In this document: in pieces, positions 1-8,824 of the stretch
Position numbering within the stretch: position 1 is the first letter of the stretch
Layout of the letters: each line of letters opens with the position of its first letter
From: Cryobacterium psychrophilum
GTDB taxonomy: Bacteria > Actinomycetota > Actinomycetes > Actinomycetales > Microbacteriaceae
Length of the DNA stretch: 64,000 bases
Assembly (NCBI RefSeq): GCF_004365915.1
Contig: NZ_SODI01000001.1
Location: forward strand, 992,001 to 1,056,000
Direction: 5' to 3'
Notes under the pieces: generated by a model
Databases searched by the model: none
Told to the model about the DNA's origin: nothing
Seen by the model: the letters and a program-made list of their open reading frames with translations, nothing else
Translations under genes and position numbers: made by a program

Positions 1-242
1 ACGTGTTCCGTCGCGCGAGCGATGTCCCGGCCGTACTCGACGAGGTCCTCGCCGTCGGCGCGAAGACGATCTGGGTTCAGCTCGGTATCTGGAACCAGGA
101 AGCCGCGGAGTATGGCGAGTCGAAGGGACTCACTGTCGTGATGGACCGGTGCATCAAGATCGAGCACGCGCGTTTCCACGGCGGCCTGCACCTGCTCGGC
201 TTCGATACCGGCCAGATCACCGCCCGCAAGACCATTCGGTAG
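1..242 (+). CDS. CoA-binding domain protein (YccU-like), 5' end missing
   Basis: Only the last ~79 codons are present; the reading frame is open at the left edge, so the true start lies outside the window. The visible part is the second half of a small Rossmann-type CoA-binding domain: the stretch VWVQ-like 'TIWVQLGIWNQEAA' followed by 'VVMDRCIKIEHAR', with the single Cys and the basic/acidic pair seen near the C terminus of YccU/CoA-binding-2 proteins. Family members are ~140 residues and bind CoA; their physiological role is not established. The gene ends 42 bp before the serine dehydratase on the same strand, so they may be co-transcribed. Confidence 0.8.
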   Translation, partial: VFRRASDVPAVLDEVLAVGAKTIWVQLGIWNQEAAEYGESKGLTVVMDRCIKIEHARFHGGLHLLGFDTGQITARKTIR

Positions 243-284
243 TGCGTGCCGCCCGCGCGGCGTAACACCACGTAACATAAGAGC

Positions 285-1661
285 GTGACAGCGTACGTCT
301 CGGCTCTCGACCTCTTCTCGATTGGGATCGGTCCATCCAGTTCCCACACGGTTGGCCCGATGCGGGCCGCCCTCGTTTTCGCCGAGCGCCTGCGAGATTC
401 CGGCCGGTTGAACGACGTGGAGCGCGTGCGATGCTCGCTCTTCGGCTCCCTCGGGTCCACGGGCCTCGGCCACGGAACCCCCGACGCCGTGCTCGCCGGC
501 CTCGCCGGCTTCCGGCCGGAGGCGTGCGACCCCGATGATGTGCGCGGAGCCTGGTCGGACCTCCAGGAGGGCGCGAGCCTCACCCTCCTCGGGGGCCGCA
601 CCATTGCGATCAGCAAGAGCGACGTCACGTTCGAGCCGCGGACCCGACTACCGGGCCACCCCAACGCACTCACCATTTCGGCCTGGGGTGACGCGGATGA
701 TGCCCCCCTGTTCGAGCAGACGTTTTACTCCATCGGGGGCGGGTTCATTCGCCAGGACGGCGACCGGGTCGGCGCCACCCCCGCCCCCGCGCAACCCCTC
801 CCCTACATTTCAAGTGCGCAACTCCTTTCCCTGTGCGACGAACACGACCTCCACATCTGCGAGGTGGCCCGCCGCAACGAAGAAGCGATACATGGAGCCG
901 AAACGCTCAACGCCGGGCTCGACGCCATCTGGGACGCCATGCACGTGTGCGTCGAGGCCGGGCTGGTGGCGACCGGCACGCTTCCCGGCGGCCTCAAGGT
1001 CAAGCGACGCGCCGCATCCGTTCGTATGCGCCTTGAGGAATATGACGGGCAGTCGCAACGTGACCACGACACCTCGACCGAGTGGCTGCATGCGTTCGCC
1101 CTCGCCGTGAACGAGGAGAACGCCTCCGGCGGAAGGGTGGTGACCGCACCGACCAACGGAGCGGCCGGCATCATTCCGGCCGTCGGCCACTACTACCTGC
1201 GCTTCGTGCCCGGAGCTGATGCCGAGGGCATCCGCCGCTACCTGCTCACTGCCGTGGCCATCGGGTCGCTCGTGAAGGCGAATGCCTCCATCTCCGGAGC
1301 CGAGGGAGGTTGCCAGGCCGAGGTGGGATCAGCATGCGCGATGGCGGCCGGTGCGCTCTGCGCCGTGCTCGGCGGAACACCCCGGCAGGTCGAGAACGCG
1401 GCCGAAATCGCCATGGAGCACCACCTGGGCCTCACCTGCGACCCCGTCGGCGGACTCGTGCAGGTCCCGTGCATCGAACGGAATGCGATCGCCTCGTCGA
1501 CGGCTGTCTCGGCGGCCCGGCTCGCGTTGCACGGCGACGGAACACACCTCGTGTCCCTCGACACGGTGATCGAAACGATGCGGCAGACCGGCCTGGACAT
1601 GATGACCAAATACAAGGAAACGAGCGAGGGCGGACTGGCCGTCAACGTCGTCGAATGCTAG
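285..1661 (+). CDS. sdaA: L-serine ammonia-lyase, iron-sulfur type, single chain
   Basis: Converts L-serine to pyruvate and ammonia in the cytoplasm. The 458-residue protein has the fused beta (N-terminal, 'GPSSSHTVGPM' near residue 17) and alpha ('GSACAMAAGA', 'CDPVGGLVQVPC') domains of the type 2 bacterial enzyme. The [4Fe-4S] cysteines can be read as C343, C385 and C396, and the very last residue is C458. In the Legionella enzyme the C-terminal Cys occupies the cluster in a tail-in-mouth manner, and that arrangement looks conserved here. The start is GTG at 285; there is no obvious strong ribosome-binding site. It follows the CoA-binding gene closely. Oxygen sensitivity is expected for the family. 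Confidence 0.96.
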   Translation: MTAYVSALDLFSIGIGPSSSHTVGPMRAALVFAERLRDSGRLNDVERVRCSLFGSLGSTGLGHGTPDAVLAGLAGFRPEACDPDDVRGAWSDLQEGASLTLLGGRTIAISKSDVTFEPRTRLPGHPNALTISAWGDADDAPLFEQTFYSIGGGFIRQDGDRVGATPAPAQPLPYISSAQLLSLCDEHDLHICEVARRNEEAIHGAETLNAGLDAIWDAMHVCVEAGLVATGTLPGGLKVKRRAASVRMRLEEYDGQSQRDHDTSTEWLHAFALAVNEENASGGRVVTAPTNGAAGIIPAVGHYYLRFVPGADAEGIRRYLLTAVAIGSLVKANASISGAEGGCQAEVGSACAMAAGALCAVLGGTPRQVENAAEIAMEHHLGLTCDPVGGLVQVPCIERNAIASSTAVSAARLALHGDGTHLVSLDTVIETMRQTGLDMMTKYKETSEGGLAVNVVEC

Positions 1662-1743
1662 TGGCCCATGACAGGGGCCGTGGGCCGCGAGTCGTTAAGC
1701 CCTAGAGTGGTCAGGCACGACGCGATATCACCGGGGGGCACAT

Positions 1744-2232
1744 ATTCTGCGCACGACAACACTGCGGCTTGGCATTACCATGGTCGCCGCCACTGTACTC
1801 ATGACCCTTTCCGGTTGCGCCGGCACGCCGGCGCCAGCCCCAACCGTGACCGTGACGTTCACGCCAACAGCAACGCCCACTCCCAGTGCGCTGCCCACGG
1901 ACACGCCCACCGCCGAACCGGTTCCGGAGGCTGAGCTCATCCCTAACCCTGAGGTTCCCGACCTCGTACCGAATGCAGAGCCGGTCCCGCTGCCACAGGG
2001 ACCGGCCGTTGATCTCGGTTCGGTGCCTGGCGCGCGGGGCACGGCCGTTGCGAACACGGCCGGAACGCTACACACGTACACGGTTGTCGAGGGTGACGCC
2101 TTCTTTGACATCGCCCAGCGCTTCAATATTCCGGTGCAGTTACTGCTCACCATGAATCCTTCGGTGCCCGGTCTCGGGGAACGCATCTACCTGCAGCAGA
2201 TCATCAACCTCGACTGGACGACCACGCGCTAG
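1744..2232 (+). CDS. LysM-domain lipoprotein
   Basis: Secreted lipoprotein with a lipobox (LMTLSGC), a ~75-residue Pro/Thr/Glu-rich linker and one C-terminal LysM module ('YTVVEGDAFFDIAQRF...NPSVPGLGERIYL'), which in this family binds peptidoglycan glycan chains. The first ATG (1780) would leave only 12 residues before the lipobox Cys and no positively charged n-region. Reading upstream in frame gives ILRTTTLRLGIT before that ATG, a proper basic n-region, with a GGGGGG tract at 1733-1738. The start is therefore probably the ATT at 1744 or the CTG at 1747 (Cys then at about residue 24-25). The extracytoplasmic anchor to the cell wall is inferred. It is followed by a convergent oxidoreductase gene. 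Confidence 0.75.
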   Translation: MLRTTTLRLGITMVAATVLMTLSGCAGTPAPAPTVTVTFTPTATPTPSALPTDTPTAEPVPEAELIPNPEVPDLVPNAEPVPLPQGPAVDLGSVPGARGTAVANTAGTLHTYTVVEGDAFFDIAQRFNIPVQLLLTMNPSVPGLGERIYLQQIINLDWTTTR

Positions 2233-2254
2233 GTGCACTGAGTCATACTTTGGT

Positions 2255-3301
2255 TCAGGACCGGGTGGCGTGGACCTGCTCGATGATCTCGATCACCCGC
2301 AGCGCATCGCGCGGGTCCACCGGTACCGCCGCACCGCGCAACAGGGCGTCGGCCAGCCCCGCATAGAACAGGTCATACCGACCGCGTTCTGTGGGGTGGG
2401 GAGCCACGGCGCCGTCGATTCCGAGCACGCCCCAGCTATTCTCCGCCGCAACCCCGAATCCGCGGCCTGTCGGCAGCGCTCCGTTCTTGAGCGCGGCTTC
2501 CTGCCCATCAAGGCCCCAGGTCGTGTAGCCGGCCAACGACCCGAGAACCCGAAAACGCGCTCCGCGCTGGGTGGCGAGACCGTTCAGCCACAGGTGGGAC
2601 GTCACTCCGGATGCGTGACGGAGCGCCACAAAGGAATCATCGTCAGCGACGCCGCCCTCCCGGCGCGTGAACGTCTCCGCGTACACGTGATCGACCGGGC
2701 CGAAGAGCACGATGGCCTGGTCGATGAGGTGCGGCCCGAGATCGTAGAGCAGACCACCACCACCGTGCGGCGTGGCCTTGAGCTTCCAGGATGCGCGCTG
2801 AGTGGGCTTCCAGAACTCGAATCGCGACTCGAAACGACGGATCTCGCCGAGCGTTCCGGAGGCGATGAGCGCCCGAAGCGTGAGAAAATCGCCGTCCCAG
2901 CGCCGGTTCTGAAATACGGTCAGCGCGAGGCCGAGCGCCTCCGCCTTCTCGACGAGTTGCAGGCCTTCGGTCGAGGTCACGGCGAAGGGCTTATCAATGA
3001 CGACAGCGAGCGCGGCGTCCAGGGCGGCGTGGGCGAGCTCTACGTGGCTCGCGGGTGGAGAACCGATCACGACGAGGTCGAGGTCATCGCAACGTGCGAA
3101 CAGTTCGTTCGTCGACGACATGATCCGGGCATTCGGGTGGAGCGCCCGGGCATCCGCTTGACGTTCGGCATTGCCCGTGACGATGACGTCGAGCGAGAAT
3201 TCGGGGTTCACGGCGATGAAGGGGCTGTGAAAGGTGCGGCCGGAAAGTCCGAAACCGATCACCGCGGTGCGGATGGGAGAACGGGTCGGGGTGCGCGTCA
3301 T
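2255..3301 (-). CDS. Gfo/Idh/MocA family NAD(P)-dependent oxidoreductase
   Basis: 348 residues. The N-terminal Rossmann fold has 'AVIGFGLSGRTFHSPF' at residues ~14-29 and the family DKP signature (VIDKPFAVT, around residue 102) carrying the conserved Lys. The C-terminal half is the alpha/beta substrate domain ('GGGLLYDLGPHLIDQ', including the His-containing helix). Family members oxidise or reduce sugars, inositols and related polyols. It is the last gene of the leftward galactoside operon, 49 bp after the alpha-galactosidase, which suggests a sugar or sugar-acid substrate. The substrate cannot be named from sequence. Confidence 0.88.
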   Translation of the reverse strand: MTRTPTRSPIRTAVIGFGLSGRTFHSPFIAVNPEFSLDVIVTGNAERQADARALHPNARIMSSTNELFARCDDLDLVVIGSPPASHVELAHAALDAALAVVIDKPFAVTSTEGLQLVEKAEALGLALTVFQNRRWDGDFLTLRALIASGTLGEIRRFESRFEFWKPTQRASWKLKATPHGGGGLLYDLGPHLIDQAIVLFGPVDHVYAETFTRREGGVADDDSFVALRHASGVTSHLWLNGLATQRGARFRVLGSLAGYTTWGLDGQEAALKNGALPTGRGFGVAAENSWGVLGIDGAVAPHPTERGRYDLFYAGLADALLRGAAVPVDPRDALRVIEIIEQVHATRS

Positions 3302-3350
3302 ACTCCAACGTAACGAGGTTCAGCGTGCGCGGTACCTTTTGCCGACGCGC

Positions 3351-5450
3351 CTAGACCGCGTCGACGGTGAACAGCACCGCTTGTTCGGGCGTGATCAGGG
3401 GTGCGGGCAGTCCCACGCGGGCGAGTACCGCGCCGGTGAGTACCAGCTCCCCCGCCTCGGCGGACAGCCACGCCGGCGGAATGGTCTGCACCGTTTGCGG
3501 AACGGGACCCACGAGCAGCGGCCGCACTCGGTAACGGCGTTCCGGCGCGAGGCCAGGGAATCGTATCGGCGCGGGCAATGCGGTGCGCGGCGCAGCCACG
3601 GCGACATGCTCGAAAACTGCGGACGAGCCATCCTGAGCCACAACGCCGTGCAGCTCGAGCGCCGGATCGGAGCCCTCAGCGTGCACGACAACCCCGCTGT
3701 GCAAGAGCGCCCGCCGCTGTTTGTAGATCGTGATCCAGGCCCCGACTTGGTCAAGCTCGGCCGGTGTGGCCTTGGTGAGGTCCCACTCGATGCCGGCGCT
3801 GCCGAACAACGCCGTCGCCAGCCGGAACCCGAGCGCGGAGGTTCGCCCGGTGGTGTGAGCGGTGGCTGCGCCGAGGTGCCCGCCGAGATACTCCGGCGGA
3901 ACCAGCACGCCCGTGTAGCGCTGGATCTGTTGCCGCTCGAGAGGGTCATTGGTGTCGCTCGTCCATACCCTGTCCACCCGCTCCAGGATGCCGAGGTCGA
4001 TGCGGCCGCCGCCGGACGCGCAGGACTCGATTTCGAGTCCCGGCTGTGCGGCGCGCACGGCGTCGATGAGCTGGTAGAGGGCGACCGTCTGCCGGTGCGC
4101 CGATCCACCGAGCAGATCTCGGTTGTGGTCCCACTTCAGGTAGGCAATCGGGTACTCGGCCAGCAGCGCGGTGAGTCGTTCGAGCAGCCAGGCGAAGGCC
4201 TCGGAATTGGCCAGGTCCAGCAGCCGCTGGCCACGCCAGGTGGGCGCCGTGGCCGATCCGAGAAGCCAGTCGGGGTGTGCCCTGGCGAGGTCGGAATCCG
4301 GGTTGACCATCTCGGGTTCCACCCACAGGCCAAAATCGAGGCCCGCCGCGTGTACTCGTTCGATGAGCGGGTGCAATCCGTCCGGCCATTTGGTGGCGTC
4401 GACGAACCAGTCGCCGAGGGCACGCTGATCATCGGTACGACCGGAGAACCAACCGTCGTCGAGCACAAACCGTTCCACGCCCACCCGCGCGGCGGCGTCA
4501 ACGAGCCGGCCGAGCGTGTCCAGGTCGTGATCGAAGTACACGGCTTCCCAGGTGTTCAGCACGACCGGGCGCGGCCCTGAGACGGTCGACCAGGACCGAA
4601 TCCACGGATGCAGCCGCGCGCTCAGGCCGTCGAGACCGGCGTCCGAGTACACGAAGACGGTCCACGGGTTGCTGTAGCTTTCCCCGCCGGCCAGGCTCAG
4701 CTCGCCGGGTTCGAGCAGCTCGCCGGCACCGAGGGCTGCGTAGCCAAGCGCACTGCGCTCGGCCCAGACCCGCTTGTCGCCGCTCCACGCCTCGTGCACG
4801 GCCCAGGCCTCGCCCGATCGGAAGTCGAATCCGGGGGTGCCGACCACCGTGAGGAACGAGTCGTCGTGGCCCGGACGGCCGTGTCGGGATTCGCGGCTCC
4901 AGACGCCCTGGCCGAGCAGACTGCGCTGCGGTCGACGTTCGTGACTCCAGAGCCCGGTGAAGTCGAGGAGCTCTCTGGCGCGGTCCGGCACGGGCAGGAT
5001 GACATCGAGGGCCGCCAACTCGAAGGAGCCGATGCCGGTATTGGTGAGAGTGTGCCGCAGCCGCAGCACGCCCTGCACGGTGAGTTCAAGGTCGATGAGA
5101 ACAGTGACGGATGCGTTCCGCTCGACCAGTTCGATTGCCAGCGCGTTCACACCACGCTCGTGGACGGCGAGAAGCTCAAATGCGAGGTCGGCCTGCCCTG
5201 CGCCGGGCCGGAATCCAGCGATCCCGGGGCGGCCGCTCCACCCTGCGGCGAGGGTGGGCAGCAGCGACAAACGCACCGGCACGTCGAGAGAGCTGGGGCC
5301 AACGGGCGGAACACTCGAGGCAGCCAGGGCGGCAAGGTCCGCCGGGTCAAGCGCGCCGAGATCGCCACCCCAGTGCACGATCACGGGCACGCCCGGGCCG
5401 GATATATCCAGGACGAGGGCGGTACCTGCAGCACGGAGGTGGCGGATCAT
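3351..5450 (-). CDS. alpha-galactosidase, glycoside hydrolase family 36
   Basis: 699 residues, the usual length of bacterial GH36 melibiase. It hydrolyses terminal alpha-1,6-galactosyl residues (melibiose, raffinose-type sugars). Visible signatures are 'LNTWEAVYFDH', 'FVLDDGWF', 'YLKWDHNRD' with the catalytic nucleophile at D441, 'ESCASGGGRIDLG', and 'WTSDTNDPLERQQIQR' with the probable acid/base at D499. No signal peptide is present (MIRHLRAAGT...), so it acts in the cytoplasm on imported sugar. It lies downstream of the sugar-binding lipoprotein gene; a long hairpin separates the two, so it may be expressed at a different level from the transporter. Confidence 0.95.
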   Translation of the reverse strand: MIRHLRAAGTALVLDISGPGVPVIVHWGGDLGALDPADLAALAASSVPPVGPSSLDVPVRLSLLPTLAAGWSGRPGIAGFRPGAGQADLAFELLAVHERGVNALAIELVERNASVTVLIDLELTVQGVLRLRHTLTNTGIGSFELAALDVILPVPDRARELLDFTGLWSHERRPQRSLLGQGVWSRESRHGRPGHDDSFLTVVGTPGFDFRSGEAWAVHEAWSGDKRVWAERSALGYAALGAGELLEPGELSLAGGESYSNPWTVFVYSDAGLDGLSARLHPWIRSWSTVSGPRPVVLNTWEAVYFDHDLDTLGRLVDAAARVGVERFVLDDGWFSGRTDDQRALGDWFVDATKWPDGLHPLIERVHAAGLDFGLWVEPEMVNPDSDLARAHPDWLLGSATAPTWRGQRLLDLANSEAFAWLLERLTALLAEYPIAYLKWDHNRDLLGGSAHRQTVALYQLIDAVRAAQPGLEIESCASGGGRIDLGILERVDRVWTSDTNDPLERQQIQRYTGVLVPPEYLGGHLGAATAHTTGRTSALGFRLATALFGSAGIEWDLTKATPAELDQVGAWITIYKQRRALLHSGVVVHAEGSDPALELHGVVAQDGSSAVFEHVAVAAPRTALPAPIRFPGLAPERRYRVRPLLVGPVPQTVQTIPPAWLSAEAGELVLTGAVLARVGLPAPLITPEQAVLFTVDAV

Positions 5451-5492
5451 GGGACTTCTTCCAATCGGGGCACGGGCGTTCCAGGGGTGACA

Positions 5493-5534
5493 TGACGATA
5501 CTGCCCGGTGCGCGTTCCCCGGGCAGTATCGTCA
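5493..5534 (-). terminator. Long perfect hairpin between binding-protein and alpha-galactosidase genes
   Basis: Left arm TGACGATACTGCCCGG (5493-5508) and right arm 5519-5534 are perfect inverted complements, giving a 16-bp stem with a 10-nt loop. It lies 21 bp after the stop of the sugar-binding protein gene and 43 bp before the GH36 start. There is no U-tract on either side, so it could be an intrinsic partial terminator or a 3'-end stabiliser that keeps binding-protein mRNA more abundant than downstream mRNA, as known for intercistronic hairpins in other sugar operons. Confidence 0.7.
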
Positions 5535-5554
5535 ACTCAGTCGATCAGTGAGGT

Positions 5555-6880
5555 CTATTCCTTGACGGGAATGGACTGCGCCTTGAGGGCATCGATCGTG
5601 GCGGTCTCGCCGGTGACGAGCGCCTCGGCGAGGGTGCCCTTGCCGCTCACTGCAGCCTTGAAACCGTCGGAAACGTCGTTGTATGTCTGGGTCATCGTCG
5701 GACCCCAGACGAAGTCGGCCGAGACCTGACTGGAGGCGGTCGCGAAGACGTCGTAGATGGCCTGGTTGCCGTAGAACTCCACGCCCTCCTTGAGCACGGG
5801 CAGGTCGAGTCCGGACTTGGCGGCCGGGTACAGGTTGGCCGACTCGTTGAGCATCGTGAGTGACTCGCTGGAGCTGTTCAGCCACAGGGCGAACTTCGCG
5901 GCCTCGTACGGGTGCTTCGAACCGGTGAAGACCGCGGTGGACGATCCACCCCAGTTGCCGCTGGCGGCATCGCCCGCGTCCCACTGCGGGGACGGAGCCA
6001 CGGCCCAGTTGCCGGCGGTGTCCGGGGCGCCGCTGGCGATGGAGTTCGCACCCCAGGCTGCGGAGTTCCAGGTCCAGGCGGCTCCGGTGTTGTACGCGTT
6101 GTCCCACTCGGTTGTCCACGGCGGCTGCGTCGACACGAGGTCGCGGTCGATCAGGTCCTGCCAGTAGTCGGCGACCTTGATGGAGGTGTCGTCGGTGAGG
6201 TCGACGGACCAATCGCTGCCATCGTTGCCGAACCAGGTTCCGCCGGCCTGCCAGACGAGCCCGGCGAACTGGTTGATGTCACTCTGCGAGAAGTTGGTGA
6301 TGTACGCGCCCGTGGCTCGCACCTGCTCGGCCGCGGTCGCGAACTCCGCCCAGGTGGTCGGGATCGCGATGTTGTTCGCTGCGAAGAGGTCGGCGCGGTA
6401 GAACATGGCCATGGGACCGGAGTCCTGCGGGATCGCGTAAACGGCGTCATCCTCGTTGAAACTGACCTGGCCCCAGGTCCAGTCAACGAAATTGGCCTGC
6501 GCGTCCATGACACCGTCGCAGGAGGCAAGGTTGACCAGGCCGTCCTGTACGCGGAAGTTGGGCAGGGCGTCGTATTCGATCTGGCCGAGGTCGGGCGCGT
6601 TGCCGGCCTCGAGCTGGTTGAAGAAGTTGGCGTACGTGCCGCCGTTGCCGTTCGGACCTGTCTGGACGGCGACCTGGATGTCGGGGTTCGCCTCGTTCCA
6701 CACGTCGACGACGTTTTCGATACCGGGGATCCAGGACGTGAACGTCAGGTCGACTTTTCCGTCTGCCGGGGCGCAGTCCGCGGCGGTGTCGCTCGTGGAT
6801 GCGCTGGTGGAGCAGCCGGCGAGGACGACCGTCGCGGCGGTGAGCAGGGCAACGGTGGCCGCTCTTTTCGTGATTCGCAT
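5555..6880 (-). CDS. Sugar-binding lipoprotein of a CUT1-type ABC transporter
   Basis: 441 residues. The N terminus MRITKRAATVALL... is a lipoprotein signal with the lipobox VVLAGC (lipidated Cys 23), followed by a family 1 extracellular solute-binding domain ('DLTFTSWIPGIENVVDVWNE', 'GPMAMFYRADLFAANNI', many aromatic residues for sugar stacking). I chose the ATG at 6880 rather than the in-frame start at 6910 because an AAAGG tract lies 8 nt upstream of it. It is anchored to the outer face of the membrane and delivers sugar to the two permeases encoded immediately upstream. The neighbouring GH42 and GH36 enzymes point to galactosides or galacto-oligosaccharides as ligand (inference). Confidence 0.93.
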   Translation of the reverse strand: MRITKRAATVALLTAATVVLAGCSTSASTSDTAADCAPADGKVDLTFTSWIPGIENVVDVWNEANPDIQVAVQTGPNGNGGTYANFFNQLEAGNAPDLGQIEYDALPNFRVQDGLVNLASCDGVMDAQANFVDWTWGQVSFNEDDAVYAIPQDSGPMAMFYRADLFAANNIAIPTTWAEFATAAEQVRATGAYITNFSQSDINQFAGLVWQAGGTWFGNDGSDWSVDLTDDTSIKVADYWQDLIDRDLVSTQPPWTTEWDNAYNTGAAWTWNSAAWGANSIASGAPDTAGNWAVAPSPQWDAGDAASGNWGGSSTAVFTGSKHPYEAAKFALWLNSSSESLTMLNESANLYPAAKSGLDLPVLKEGVEFYGNQAIYDVFATASSQVSADFVWGPTMTQTYNDVSDGFKAAVSGKGTLAEALVTGETATIDALKAQSIPVKE

Positions 6881-6968
6881 TGTTTGCCTTTGTTGGGTTT
6901 TCGCTGACATGGAGTGATGCAGGTGACACGGATGGTGCAGGGTGAAGCAGTCGGAAAGTTTGGGTGGG

Positions 6969-7886
6969 CTACTTGACGCTGCCGGCGCCGAGGCCGCTGC
7001 GCCAGAATCGCTGCAGCAGCAGGAACAGGACGATCAGCGGGATGATCGACAGCAGCGCGCCGATGAGCACGTAGCCGCGCAGTTCGGGGATCTGGTTGAC
7101 CTGGGAGTTCCAGGCATAGAGGCCGAGGGTGACCGGGAACAGTGCCTCGTCGCGCAGCATGATCAGGGGCAGGAAGAAATTGTTCCAGATCGCGACGAAC
7201 TGGAACAGGAACACCGTAACGAGGGCGGGGAACATGAGCCGCACCGAGACGGTGAAGAAGGTACGCACCTCGCCGGCACCGTCGAGGCGGGCCGCCTCGA
7301 TCAGTTCGTCCGGCACGCTCGCTGCGGCAAAGATGCGCGTGAGGTAGACGCCGAAGGGGCTGACCAGGCTGGGAAGGAACACCGCCCAGAAGGTGTTGGT
7401 GAGGCTGACCTGGCTGAAGATCAGGAACAGGGGCAACGCCAGCGCGGTGGCTGGCACGAGCACCCCGCCGAGCACGATGTTGAACAACAGTTCACGGCCG
7501 GGAAAGCGGTACTTGGCGAGGGCGTAACCGGTCATGCCGGCGAACAACGTGGCCAGCAACGCGCCGGCACCGGCGTAAAGCGCACTATTGAGCATCCACT
7601 TGAGGAAGACGCCGTCGCGGTACGCCACCAGGTTCGTGATGTTCTGGATCAGGTTGAAGTCAGCGAACCAGAGCGGGTTAGTACTGGTGAACTGACTACT
7701 CGACTTGGTGCCGGCAACGAACAGCCACCAGATCGGTACGAGAAAGTACAGCGTGAAGACAAGCATCACCGTCATTGCGCTGATCCGTGAGAGCGGACTC
7801 TCCTTGGGCCCCGTGGGGGTGGAGCTGGCCGCAGCCGTGCGCTTGGCGGAGCGGGCGGGGGCCGGAGACTCAGTGATCGGGCTCAT
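6969..7886 (-). CDS. Carbohydrate ABC transporter permease (MalG-like)
   Basis: 305-residue inner-membrane permease with about six hydrophobic segments and the EAA loop 'LIEAARLDGAGEVRTFF' (about residues 192-208) that contacts the ATPase. A Pro/Ala-rich cytoplasmic N-terminal tail of ~35 residues precedes the first helix. Its ATG overlaps the stop of the preceding permease gene (ATGA, 7883-7886), indicating translational coupling. No ATP-binding subunit is encoded in this cluster. In actinobacteria, CUT1 systems commonly share a single MsiK-type ATPase encoded elsewhere, which is the likely partner. Confidence 0.95.
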   Translation of the reverse strand: MSPITESPAPARSAKRTAAASSTPTGPKESPLSRISAMTVMLVFTLYFLVPIWWLFVAGTKSSSQFTSTNPLWFADFNLIQNITNLVAYRDGVFLKWMLNSALYAGAGALLATLFAGMTGYALAKYRFPGRELLFNIVLGGVLVPATALALPLFLIFSQVSLTNTFWAVFLPSLVSPFGVYLTRIFAAASVPDELIEAARLDGAGEVRTFFTVSVRLMFPALVTVFLFQFVAIWNNFFLPLIMLRDEALFPVTLGLYAWNSQVNQIPELRGYVLIGALLSIIPLIVLFLLLQRFWRSGLGAGSVK

Positions 7887-8824
7887 TTGCCTTCCTTCCG
7901 CTGGGTGAATTTGAGGAACGAGAACGACAGGACGAAAGTGGCCAGAGCCAGCACCACGCTGAACGCGGCGGCGAGGTTCACATTGGGGATCGCGGAGGTG
8001 GAGTAGACCATCAGGTTCGGCGTGAACGTGCTGGTCACAGCGGAGCTGAAGGAACGGAACACCTGCGGCTCAGCGAGCAGCTGCAGCGTACCGATGATGG
8101 AGAAGATGCCCGTGAGCACGATCGCGGGCATGATCAGCGGAATCTTGATCGACCAGGCGATGCGCAGCTGCCCTGCACCGTCGAGGCGGGCGGCCTCGTA
8201 GATCTCGGTGGGAATGGCCAGCAGCGCCGAGTAGATGATGAGCATGTTGTAGCCCACGTACACCCAGGTGACGACGTTGGCGATCGCCCAGAGCACGAGG
8301 TCTGCGGAGAGGAAGCTGACATTGCTCGTGAGCGCGGTGAACGGCGACAGATTGGGCGAGTAGAGGAAGCCCCACATAATCGCGGCGATGACGCCGGGCA
8401 CGGCGTAGGGCACGAAGAATGCGAGCCGGAAGAAGCGCTTCCCGCGCAGCAGTGGCGAATCCAGTAGCAGCGCGAAGATCAGCGCGAGGCCCAGCATGAC
8501 CGGGACCTGCACCACACCGAAGCTGAGCACGCGTCCGATGGATGCCCAGAACGGGCCGTTCTGGAAGACCAGGATGTACTGCGTCAGGCCGCCGAACACC
8601 TCGGTAGCCTTGCCGAAGGTGCCCTCACGCTCGATAACGAGCAACGATTGGTAGACCGCGTAGCCGATGGGAACCAGATAGAACAAGGTGAACAGCACGG
8701 CGAAGGGCACGATGAAGATCACGATCGCCGTCGGGTGCTCCACGCGGATTTTGCGAGAGCGCTGCCCGGGGCGGCCGAGTGCCGCACTCCGGGCAGCCGT
8801 GGCCAACACGACTGGTGCACTCAT
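7883..8824 (-). CDS. Carbohydrate ABC transporter permease (MalF-like)
   Basis: 313 residues starting MSAPVVLATAARS..., with six predicted membrane helices ('IVIFIVPFAVLFTLFYLVP' is the first) and the EAA motif 'IYEAARLDGAGQLRIAW'. The reading frame is open further upstream, but that part is antisense-like sequence inside the GH42 gene. The ATG at 8824 overlaps the GH42 stop codon (ATGA, 8821-8824), which fixes the start. It forms the translocation channel with the MalG-like partner, to which it is also coupled by a 4-bp overlap. Confidence 0.94.
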   Translation of the reverse strand: MSAPVVLATAARSAALGRPGQRSRKIRVEHPTAIVIFIVPFAVLFTLFYLVPIGYAVYQSLLVIEREGTFGKATEVFGGLTQYILVFQNGPFWASIGRVLSFGVVQVPVMLGLALIFALLLDSPLLRGKRFFRLAFFVPYAVPGVIAAIMWGFLYSPNLSPFTALTSNVSFLSADLVLWAIANVVTWVYVGYNMLIIYSALLAIPTEIYEAARLDGAGQLRIAWSIKIPLIMPAIVLTGIFSIIGTLQLLAEPQVFRSFSSAVTSTFTPNLMVYSTSAIPNVNLAAAFSVVLALATFVLSFSFLKFTQRKEGK

